A stretch of 56,441 nt of DNA, taken from assembly GCA_017545595.1 (NCBI GenBank), contig JAFWLO010000002.1, forward strand, positions 1 through 56,441, read 5' to 3'. Positions 50,561 through 56,441 of the stretch are shown here, one piece after another. Each line of letters opens with the position of its first letter. Position 1 is the first letter of the stretch. The DNA comes from Candidatus Saccharimonadota bacterium (GTDB lineage Bacteria > Patescibacteriota > Saccharimonadia > Saccharimonadales > Saccharimonadaceae). The position numbers and the translations under genes are program-made. The notes beneath the pieces are model-generated. The model searched no databases, was not told the origin of the DNA, and worked only from the letters and a program-made list of their open reading frames with translations.

Positions 50561-52036
50561 TTAAAATGGGGAGTCGGAGGCAGAAAGAGGTTGAGCTCCG
50601 CCCATGATGTCGGAGATTTTCGAGAGCTTTGGGTCTTTTGAGGCTAATTCGGAGATGTCGAGAATAGAGATTTCAAAACCTTCGGGGAGATTGTCGCGTA
50701 AAATTCCGATGTTTTGGGGCTTTTCGAGGATGATTTTGGTGATTTTTTTAAGAGGGTAGATTTTTAGGGAGTTTTCGGAGAAGTGGAGTTCGCAGCGGGA
50801 GAGTTGTTCGAAGAGAGCGGGATTTGTGGCTTTGAGGGAGTCGAGAAGGTTTTTAGGACTTTTTTGTTCTTCAGGGCTTTCGCTCCTAGTTCCTTTCGAC
50901 GACCGGAGTTCCGCCAGCCCGCCGTCGCGGGTGTCGGCCTCCATCCAATCGCTTCGCTGACTCCTCTGCGTCATCTCGGTAAATCCGTAACTTGTTACGG
51001 ATTTACGCTCGATTCCTTGAGGGATCGGTCGTGACCTCCGGACATCCTGCGAAGATCTGTCTCCCCGCTCGCTTGCGTTCTTGAGTGGAAAACTTTGAGT
51101 CGGTTTGCAGTCTTTTAGGAGGGCGAGGAGGAGTTTGGCTTCGGGGAAGGGGGCAGAGACGGAAGGGAGGGAGCCGAGGAGAGGGAGAAATTCCGGGGAG
51201 GGGCGAGCGATGATTTTTTTCAGGATGGACTCGGCGATAGATTCGGGCTTCAAGCCTTCGCTCAAGAGAGATTTGAGCTGAGCGGAGACGGCGACGAAAT
51301 CGCCAGAAGAATAGGCCGAGAGGAGGTCGGAGAGTTTTTTGTCGAGGGGAAGTCCAAGAACAGATGCGACGAGAACTTCGGAAATCGGTTCGGAGTTGGA
51401 AGAGAGAGAGGAAATTTGGTCGAGGAGAGAGAGTGTGTCGCGAAAAGAGCCTCCGCCTCGAGAAATAAGAAGTTTAAGAGCATCTTCTTCTATGTTGATT
51501 TTTTCTTTTTCGCAAATTGTTTTTAGATGTGGGAGCATTTCTTCTTCGAAGGCGAGACGGAAGGTGAAGACTTGGGAGCGGGAAGTTATCGTAACGGGGA
51601 CTTTTTCTAAATCGGTCGTTGCGAGGATAAAAACGACGTGCTCGGGGGGTTCTTCAAGGGTTTTTAAGAGAGCGTTAAAGGCGGATTTTGAGAGCATGTG
51701 GACTTCGTCGATGATATAAACCTTATATTTCCCTTCTGAGGGAGCGACGAGAGCTTTTTCTCGAAGGTCGCGGATGTTGTCGACACCTGTGTTCGAGGCG
51801 GCATCGATTTCTATGATGTCGAGATAAGAATCTTCGAGAGAATAGGGGAATTTGTTGATTTCGTGAGCGAGAATGCGAGCGACGGAGGTTTTTCCGCAAC
51901 CGCGAGGGCCGGTGAAGAGGTAGGAATGGTTGATTTTTCCGGATTTTATAGCGTTTTTAAGCGGGGTGACGACTTGAGGCTCGGCGACAACTTCGTCGAG
52001 GGATTTTGGGCGATATTTTCGATAGAGAGCTTTCAT
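50561..52036 (-). CDS. dnaX: DNA polymerase III subunit gamma/tau, zinc-less, with repeat-encoded linker
   Basis: Clamp-loader ATPase, 491 residues. KALYRKYRPKSLDEVV, the Walker A FTGPRGCGKTSVA, EIDAASNTGVDNIRDL and the DEVHMLSKSAFNALLKTLEE motifs are clear. The four-Cys zinc module that normally separates the Walker A helix from EIDAAS is missing and replaced by a short segment. The linker before the C-terminal domain is unusual: about 70 residues (ERGDRSSQDVRRSRP, RKSVTSYGFTEMTQRSQRSD) are encoded by a repetitive element. The start is at MKALYRKY, 6 nt after TATAAT; a frame to 52156 begins before the promoter. Confidence 0.95.
   Translation of the reverse strand: MKALYRKYRPKSLDEVVAEPQVVTPLKNAIKSGKINHSYLFTGPRGCGKTSVARILAHEINKFPYSLEDSYLDIIEIDAASNTGVDNIRDLREKALVAPSEGKYKVYIIDEVHMLSKSAFNALLKTLEEPPEHVVFILATTDLEKVPVTITSRSQVFTFRLAFEEEMLPHLKTICEKEKINIEEDALKLLISRGGGSFRDTLSLLDQISSLSSNSEPISEVLVASVLGLPLDKKLSDLLSAYSSGDFVAVSAQLKSLLSEGLKPESIAESILKKIIARPSPEFLPLLGSLPSVSAPFPEAKLLLALLKDCKPTQSFPLKNASERGDRSSQDVRRSRPIPQGIERKSVTSYGFTEMTQRSQRSDWMEADTRDGGLAELRSSKGTRSESPEEQKSPKNLLDSLKATNPALFEQLSRCELHFSENSLKIYPLKKITKIILEKPQNIGILRDNLPEGFEISILDISELASKDPKLSKISDIMGGAQPLSASDSPF
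50880..51076 (-). repeat. Repetitive element inserted in frame in dnaX
   Basis: The dnaX linker region. Bases 51025-51072 match 55403-55450 at 43 of 48 positions, all five differences being transitions. A 13-bp inverted repeat with a 2-nt loop (50979-50991 with 50994-51006) lies beside it. GC content and codon use differ from the rest of dnaX. The outer limits are estimated from the odd protein sequence. Confidence 0.75.
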
Positions 52037-52051
52037 AAATCTATTATAAAC

Positions 52052-52071
52052 AAAAAACCGCAAAATTGCGG
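52052..52071 (-). terminator. Terminator upstream of dnaX
   Basis: CCGCAA/TTGCGG stem with a 2-nt spacer and a run of U residues on the minus strand, ending the transcript of the gene at 52214 just before the dnaX promoter. Confidence 0.8.
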
Positions 52072-52136
52072 AGTTTGCGGTGTGAAAAATAGCTTGAGGG
52101 AAAATTAAATTTCTTCGTTTTTCCGTTTTTGACAAC

Positions 52137-52155
52137 TGTCCGGATTTTCCGGACA
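52137..52155. repeat. 19-bp perfect palindrome TGTCCGGA-TTT-TCCGGACA
   Basis: An 8-bp inverted repeat with a 3-nt centre between the gene at 52214 and dnaX. Another TTGTCCGG copy lies at about 52193. It could be an operator or an RNA hairpin. Confidence 0.6.
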
Positions 52156-52213
52156 CATTGTTCGGATTTTTTTTGAATATATCGTTTGAAGTTGTCCGGC
52201 TTGACTGAGAGTA

Positions 52214-52732
52214 TTAAAGGGCGGCTTCGACAGCAGCCCACGTTGCGTCGTCGTTTGAAGCGGGGATGACTACGGAAACTTGAGAGCCTTCCTTGAGATG
52301 GAAATAGGTGACGGAAGCGTAGAGGATTTCGTATTCGCGACCAGCGACTTCGACGTAGTATTTGTCGTCGTGATGAATAAGAGTTCCGATGACGGAGCGG
52401 CGTTCGACAGGGCCGATTTGTTTGTAGAGGAATTTCCCGTCGGGGGTGATTGTCAGCTTCATGAGGTCGCCTTCAACGAGTTTGGACTTAGAAGCGTAGT
52501 TCGCGGGGACGGGATAGTTCTTTCCGTCGGGACCAATCATGATTTGGCCGTCGAAGACACCTTCGATTATCTTCCCGTCGGGGTCAGAAACGATAGAATT
52601 GCGTGGAGCGGAAATAATGTCTCCATCGCCAAGGACAGAATTAAGAAGCTCTTTCGCGGCGGAAAGATTCGTTTCAGCCTCTTGAATAAGGCTTCGGAGT
52701 CTTTTTATTTGTTTTTCGGGTAGTTCAGACAT
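52214..52732 (-). CDS. Conserved-looking protein with coiled coil and beta-barrel-like domain, function unknown
   Basis: Not recognised by name. The 172-residue product begins with a helical, coiled-coil-like segment (KQIKRLRSLIQEAETNLSAA) followed by a beta-rich domain with VFDGQIMIGPDGKNYPVPAN and SKLVEGDLMKLTITPDGKF, suggesting an OB-like barrel. It is soluble and acidic. An in-frame GTG one codon upstream is possible as start. It lies between rplL-rplJ and dnaX on the same strand. Similar proteins probably occur across CPR bacteria, but I cannot confirm this without a search. Confidence 0.75.
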   Translation of the reverse strand: MSELPEKQIKRLRSLIQEAETNLSAAKELLNSVLGDGDIISAPRNSIVSDPDGKIIEGVFDGQIMIGPDGKNYPVPANYASKSKLVEGDLMKLTITPDGKFLYKQIGPVERRSVIGTLIHHDDKYYVEVAGREYEILYASVTYFHLKEGSQVSVVIPASNDDATWAAVEAAL

Positions 52733-52918
52733 CACCTCGCATCCTGTCTATTTTTGTTGTAGTACTATTATTATAATACGCTTTTTATAATTCAAAGTCA
52801 ATGATTTTTTACTTTCAAAACAGAGGAGTTTTCCACAAAAATAACAGAGGTGGATAACAAAATGTTGTAAAAAATACATAAAATTGTTATGGTTTTTTGT
52901 ATAAAAAAATTGTTCAAC

Positions 52919-52943
52919 AAAAAACTCCCTTTCGGGAGAGTTT
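52919..52943 (-). terminator. Terminator after rplL
   Basis: ACTCTCCC/GGGAGT stem with a GAAA loop, then six U residues on the minus strand. Confidence 0.88.
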
Positions 52944-52977
52944 TGCACAGTTCGCTAGAGTTTGACTTTTAGAGTTT

Positions 52978-53355
52978 TTAGGCGAGTTCGACAGTAGCGC
53001 CAGCTTCTTCGAGGGATTTCTTGAGAGCTTCGGCTTCGTCTTTCTTAACCTTTTCTTTGACTGTCGCAGGAGCGCCATCGACGATAGCTTTAGCTTCGCC
53101 GAGACCGAGACCGGTAGCTTCTTTGACGGCTTTGATGACGGCGATTTTCTGAGAACCGGCGTCTTTAAGGACGACGTCGAATTCGGATTTGCCTTCGTCG
53201 GCAGAGGCGGCGCCTTCAGCAGGAGCGGCGGCAACAGCGACGGCAGCGGCGGCAGGTTCGATTCCGTATTCGTCTTTGAGGGTGTTTTTAAGTTCGTTGA
53301 CTTCAAGAACGGTCAAGTTGACGAGTTCTTCAGCCAATTTTTTAATATCAGCCAT
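52978..53355 (-). CDS. rplL: 50S ribosomal protein L7/L12
   Basis: Stalk protein that recruits translation GTPases. The 125-residue sequence has the N-terminal dimerisation region ([20 protein letters not shown]), an Ala-rich hinge and the C-terminal domain with [20 protein letters not shown] and [11 protein letters not shown]-like [14 protein letters not shown]. It follows rplJ in the usual order, without rplA/rplK nearby. Confidence 0.97.
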   Translation of the reverse strand: MADIKKLAEELVNLTVLEVNELKNTLKDEYGIEPAAAAVAVAAAPAEGAASADEGKSEFDVVLKDAGSQKIAVIKAVKEATGLGLGEAKAIVDGAPATVKEKVKKDEAEALKKSLEEAGATVELA

Positions 53356-53421
53356 GATTATTCCTTTTAGAAAAAATTAAATTTGTTAGGATTAGTCGTG
53401 TTTGACTAGGGACTTTAGACT

Positions 53422-53949
53422 CTATTTCGACTCGGCGTGTTGTTCGAGGCCAGAGACGATTCCAGAAAGAGAACCGGCGGTCGCAGAGACAACGTCGCCC
53501 ATCGGGGAAAGCAAAGTCGCGACGACTTGGGCAATCATCTCGTTCTTCGACGGCATTGCGGAGAGCGCAGTGACTTCTTCGGAAGAAAGAGCGGCGCCGA
53601 GGTCGCTAAACCCGCCGGCGAGCTGAAGAGCTTCGTGGGTCTTCGCGAAGTTCGCGAGGACTTTCGCGGGCATGATTTCGTCGGAATCGGAAATCGCATA
53701 GAGGAGTTGGCCGGTCAAGCCGGTCGTGTCGGTGTCTTTATAGACGGCGATTTCGTTCATCGCAACGCGAACAAGGCGGTTTTTTACGACTTTGATTTTT
53801 ACACCGGCTTCTCGGGCGGAGGCACGGAGTTCTTGGAGCTCAGCAACCGTCAAACCTTGATAGCGGGCAAAAACCGTAGCTTTCGCATTTGTCAAAAGTT
53901 CAGTCAAATCAGCAACTAAAGTGGATTTTTTATCTTTTGAGATAGCCAT
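53422..53949 (-). CDS. rplJ: 50S ribosomal protein L10
   Basis: Base of the ribosomal stalk that binds L12 dimers, 175 residues. LTNAKATVFARYQGLTVAEL, the KVVKNRLVRVAM motif and a C-terminal helix for L12 binding are present. The leader is long and folds as an L10 leader, so the protein should repress its own operon. Confidence 0.96.
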   Translation of the reverse strand: MAISKDKKSTLVADLTELLTNAKATVFARYQGLTVAELQELRASAREAGVKIKVVKNRLVRVAMNEIAVYKDTDTTGLTGQLLYAISDSDEIMPAKVLANFAKTHEALQLAGGFSDLGAALSSEEVTALSAMPSKNEMIAQVVATLLSPMGDVVSATAGSLSGIVSGLEQHAESK

Positions 53950-54152
53950 TTAGTTTCCTTTTTTATAGCGAACTGTTAAAATTCGTTACCAACCCCATAA
54001 AAATAGAGAATTTTCCTCGGCGACGGCGTGAAATCGCGAATTTCACGGAAATTTACGGAGTTTTTCCGGATTTTCGTGGAAGTTTGAGGTTTTTCACGGA
54101 TTAAGGGTGTTCTCTTATCTCAAGAGAGACCCCGTCGCTGTCTTTGGTAACT
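53950..54152 (-). promoter_or_regulatory. L10 leader (autoregulatory mRNA element)
   Basis: TATAAT at 54159-54164 (minus) starts a leader of about 200 nt. GTTACCA (54145-54151) pairs with TGGTAAC (53985-53991), and GCGACGG (about 54131-54138) pairs with CCGTCGC in front of GAGGAAAAT, the layout of L10 leaders that bind L10-L12. The middle contains several TTCCGTGAAA-like elements. Confidence 0.75.
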
Positions 54153-54231
54153 TCTTCTATTATATCAAATATTCGGAGATTTGTAAAGAGGGGGAGTTTT
54201 TTAGGATTTTACGGATTTGGTTTTAGAGAAG

Positions 54232-55242
54232 CTAGGGTTCTTCAGATTTATTTATAAAAGGAGATTTTTCTAGGATTTTACGGATTTCGGAGGTGGAGTG
54301 GGCGTTCATCATTTCGGCGCGGAGTTCGGAAGCGCCTGGAAAATCTTTGATGTAAATCTTGAAATAGTGTTTTAGAGGTTCGAAAGAGAGGGGACGATTC
54401 CCTTCCTCGAGACGTTCGGCGTTTTCTTTGTCGAAGAGGTTGAGATGAGTTTGAAGAAGGGAGATGAGCTCGGATTTAGAGGGAGAATAAGGAGAGTTGT
54501 TCTCGGTTTTTTTGAAACAATAAGGGTTTAAGAAGACACCTCGACCAATCATGAAGCCGTCGAGTCTGGGGAAATCTTCGTGAAGACGAAGAGCTTCCGC
54601 GCGGGATTTTATGTCGCCGTTTATGAGGAGTTTGGTTTCGGGGGAGAGCTCGTCGCGGAGGGCGAGGAGGTCGGGGATGAGTTCGAAATGGGCGGGGACT
54701 TTCGACATTTCTTTCCTAGTTCGGAGGTGGACGGTAAGGGCGGAGGGGGATTCGGCGAGAATGGTTGATAGCCAAGGCTTCCATTCGTCGATAAAAGAGA
54801 AGCCAAGACGTGTTTTAACAGAGACGGGGAGACCGTTTGCGGAGGCTTTTGCACGACGAATACATTCGACGGCGAGGTCGGGAGTTTTTATCATGGCAGC
54901 GCCACCGCCGGCACGGTTGACATGGCGGTCGGGACAGCCGAAGTTTAGGTCGATTCCGGAAAAGCCGAGGGATTTTAGATTTCCCGAGAGTTCGGAGAAA
55001 TGTTCAGGGTTTTTCCCCCAGATTTGGGCGATAATTGGCGGGTCAGAGGGGGCGATTTTTAAGCGCGAGAGGGCGTCGTGGCGACCTTTTTCAGAGGCGA
55101 AACTGGAGACGTTCGTGAATTCGGTAAAAAAGAGGTCGGGGCGAGAGGCAGAGGCAACGACCTGGCGAAAAATGACGTCGGTGACGCCTTCCATAGGGGC
55201 GAGGCAGAGAATAGGCTTTTTTAGCTCGGACCAGATGTTCAT
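54232..55242 (-). CDS. dus: tRNA-dihydrouridine synthase
   Basis: FMN-dependent reduction of uridines in the tRNA D loop. The 336-residue protein has LAPMEGVTDVIFRQVV at the start, DLNFGCPDRHVNRAGGGAAM with the catalytic Cys, VSVKTRLGF, LLINGDIKSRAEAL and MIGRGVFLNPY. It is a TIM-barrel with a short C-terminal helical domain, of the DusB-like branch by length. TAAAAT lies 6 nt before the ATG, so the mRNA is leaderless. Confidence 0.95.
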   Translation of the reverse strand: MNIWSELKKPILCLAPMEGVTDVIFRQVVASASRPDLFFTEFTNVSSFASEKGRHDALSRLKIAPSDPPIIAQIWGKNPEHFSELSGNLKSLGFSGIDLNFGCPDRHVNRAGGGAAMIKTPDLAVECIRRAKASANGLPVSVKTRLGFSFIDEWKPWLSTILAESPSALTVHLRTRKEMSKVPAHFELIPDLLALRDELSPETKLLINGDIKSRAEALRLHEDFPRLDGFMIGRGVFLNPYCFKKTENNSPYSPSKSELISLLQTHLNLFDKENAERLEEGNRPLSFEPLKHYFKIYIKDFPGASELRAEMMNAHSTSEIRKILEKSPFINKSEEP

Positions 55243-55541
55243 GAAGATATTTTATCATAATTTTCTTCGGATTGGTTTTTCAGGGGTTGCACTTATTACG
55301 ACTTCTTTCGTATCTATAAGGAGGCTCGCTTGCGGTCGACAGGTTTTTTACAGGACCGGTGTCCTTCGCGCCCGTCGTTACGGGGCTTCGGCACCTTCAT
55401 CCTCGGTCGTAACCTCCGGACATCCTGTAAAAATCTGTCTTCCCGCTCGCCAGCTCCGGACATTCCCGAGCAAGAGTTACTGCGTCGCGCCTTGAAGAAA
55501 ACACTATTGCCTTTTGGGCGACTTAGCGGTATAATATTTAT
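55243..55541. repeat. Intergenic region with a palindromic element related to the dnaX insert
   Basis: No gene is seen. An imperfect palindrome spans 55346-55432: TTTTACAGGA and TGTCC (55346-55364) pair with GGACA and TCCTGTAAAA (55418-55432), and GTTACG (55377-55382) with CGTAAC (55408-55413). The right part, 55403-55450, matches 51025-51072 inside dnaX at 43 of 48 bases. On the minus strand it can be read as EREDRFLQDVRRLRP, like ERGDRSSQDVRRSRP in dnaX. Confidence 0.8.
55507..55535 (+). promoter_or_regulatory. Promoter of RNA B
   Basis: TTGCCT at 55507-55512 and TATAAT at 55530-55535, 17-bp spacer. Confidence 0.75.
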
Positions 55542-55620
55542 TGAAAGAGACTGGCTCAAAAAGCGTCCGGATGGATGCCTGCCCCATGAAACGGGATAGA
55601 GCCAGTTTCGCCTTATTCGT
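55542..55620 (+). ncRNA. Small structured RNA convergent with the second DUF3800 gene (RNA B)
   Basis: Plus-strand transcript. An 8-bp outer stem ACTGGCTC/GAGCCAGT (55550-55557 with 55599-55606) encloses hairpin GCGTCC-GGAT-GGATGC and a CCC-ATGAAAC-GGG hairpin followed by GGATAGA. It shares GCGTC, ATGA, GGATAGA and the outer-stem layout with RNA A at 26565-26670. The 3' end is not marked by a clear U run and is estimated; it may overlap the end of the DUF3800 gene. Confidence 0.7.
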
Positions 55621-56248
55621 TATTTAAGTCTAGTCGTTTTATCTGAACGACTTTTTTGTTGAGGATTTTCAGATAAGTTTTTGCGTCGGTTTTTTCAGGT
55701 TGCATTGAACGGTTGATTGAGCCGGCTATGAGGTCGGCGAGTTGGATTAGATTATCTTTTACGGAATCTTCGGTTTTTATTTCTTTGATTTTCCGTGTTT
55801 TGGTGTTTATTTCGTGACGAAGATATGACGAGACTCGCCGTTTATGTTCTTTAGTGGAACGGCCATCGATTTTTATAGACGCGTCGCTTAATGGAATGAT
55901 TTTTAGAAGTTCTTTTATGGTCCAGTTGTATAACTTTTCTTTGTCGAAGAGCGGAAAGATTGTTTTATAACCAGTTTTGTCGACATATACAGCATAAATC
56001 TGGAAATTGTAGCGGGAGATAATTTCTAAAAGCTGTTTTATAATGCGTTTGTTGGTTTTTCTAAATTTGAACTCTGCGTTTTCTCTCCAACCTAGAGAAC
56101 GCCTAAAGTCGGAAATTGCATGGTTTACTTCGGATGCCGTCTTTGGCTCAATGAAAACTGCGGAAGCCATAATGAAATTGCTACTACTCGCACCTTCTTT
56201 GAAGCCTGGATCTCCTGAGTCGTCGATGAAAACTAGTTGTTTGGTCAT
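55613..56248 (-). CDS. DUF3800 domain protein
   Basis: A 211-residue protein starting KQLVFIDDSGDPGF, the acidic DDSGDPG motif of DUF3800, with EFKFRKTNKRII in the middle, IKIDGRSTKEH with another Asp, and DNLIQLADLIAGSINRS near the end. The spaced acidic residues resemble an RNase H-like active site, so a nuclease role is suspected but not proven for the family. TACAAT lies 6 nt before the ATG, making the mRNA leaderless. A small RNA is transcribed toward its 3' end, as for the frameshifted copy at 25944. Confidence 0.85.
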   Translation of the reverse strand: MTKQLVFIDDSGDPGFKEGASSSNFIMASAVFIEPKTASEVNHAISDFRRSLGWRENAEFKFRKTNKRIIKQLLEIISRYNFQIYAVYVDKTGYKTIFPLFDKEKLYNWTIKELLKIIPLSDASIKIDGRSTKEHKRRVSSYLRHEINTKTRKIKEIKTEDSVKDNLIQLADLIAGSINRSMQPEKTDAKTYLKILNKKVVQIKRLDLNNE

Positions 56249-56261
56249 GTTTTTATTGTAG

Positions 56262-56441
56262 CATGTGGGATTGTATTGAGAAAAAACACATCATAACATA
56301 AGATAGAGGAAATTATTTGGAGTACTTAGGGTTGAAAGAGAAGGGAAAGTGTGAGAAAATGGGAGATTTGGAGAAAATTATAGGGGTGGAGGGGAGAAAA
56401 AGAGGGAGTGTGCCATATAGTCGAAAAGGGTAGTGCTTTTA
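56262..56441. other. Window end without a recognised feature
   Basis: A purine-rich stretch upstream of the DUF3800 promoter. No reading frame, hairpin or RNA gene was recognised. Confidence 0.4.

Noticed and set aside
52037-52156. N-terminal extension of DnaX
   Set aside because: It would cross the terminator and promoter in front of MKALYRKY and has no similarity to DnaX.
54611-55495. A 294-codon plus-strand frame opposite dus
   Set aside because: It is antisense to dus and runs into the palindromic element; it has no ribosome-binding site and no protein family pattern.
1-56441. Stop-codon reassignment of TGA
   Set aside because: TGA ends several genes at the expected place (polymerase at 34998, VanY-like gene at 24540), so the standard bacterial code applies.

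Overview
The window looks like a chromosome segment of a Patescibacteria/CPR bacterium, most likely Candidatus Saccharibacteria (TM7). This is inferred from gene content, not from a database search. The signs are: a ribosomal operon without rpmD (L30), cysteine-free L36 and type-B L31, two sortases with cell-surface substrates, an IF-1/L36/S13/S11/S4/RpoA/L17/L13/S9 block, and many genes whose TATAAT box lies about 6 nt before the start codon, implying leaderless mRNAs. TGA ends genes normally, so the Gly-recoding CPR groups are excluded.

Layout. 1-4.4 kb: lysS, a CPBP protease, rseP and frr on the minus strand. 4.5-9.5 kb: a surface block on the plus strand (sortase, a 1023-aa InlB/FISUMP secreted protein, a small secreted protein). 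9.6-11.8 kb: an SDR, tRNA-Leu, a large structured non-coding RNA of about 510 nt and an unknown gene. 12-22 kb: translation genes on the minus strand (rpsI to infA, a second sortase, secY, rplO to rplF, tsf, rpsB). 22.4-26.6 kb: plus-strand accessory genes (an unknown protein, L31, a VanY-like protein without metal ligands, an FNT channel, DUF1653, a frameshifted DUF3800 gene). 26.5-33.5 kb: a small RNA facing the DUF3800 gene, a VPNTG-anchored surface protein, tRNA-Val, prfA-prmC, htrA, a membrane protein, lepB and an 83-aa gene with a structured leader. 33.5-38.5 kb: a Y-family polymerase with a YolD-like partner, a glutaredoxin, a histidine kinase/response regulator pair and an AI-2E permease. 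38.7-50.4 kb: queA, tgt, cysS, a DHH phosphoesterase, rmuC, HlyIII, recR, ybaB, a membrane glycosyltransferase and dnaB. 50.5-56.4 kb: dnaX, a conserved unknown, rplL-rplJ with an L10 leader, dus, a palindromic repeat, a second small RNA and an intact DUF3800 gene.

The strongest unexplained signals are five. (1) The large RNA at 10620-11129 has a consensus promoter, a 16-bp perfect closing stem, several internal helices and a terminator. (2) Seven arrays of TTTAAG repeated at an 11-bp period, always followed by a GTTTTGTTCGG-like tail and always in plus orientation, match the known CiaR-type response-regulator box; two related boxes lie in the promoter of the response regulator encoded here. 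(3) Two DUF3800 genes each face a small hairpin RNA convergently, and the two RNAs share motifs. (4) A repeat lies inside dnaX coding sequence and again between genes at 55.4 kb, in the style of Rickettsia palindromic elements. (5) The TTTAAG repeat has been read into protein as near-identical N-terminal tails of two unrelated membrane proteins.

The genes together describe a small, host-associated cell with core translation and replication, envelope proteases and secretion (SecY, LepB, RseP, HtrA), sortase-linked surface proteins, queuosine tRNA modification, and one two-component system that may control much of the region.
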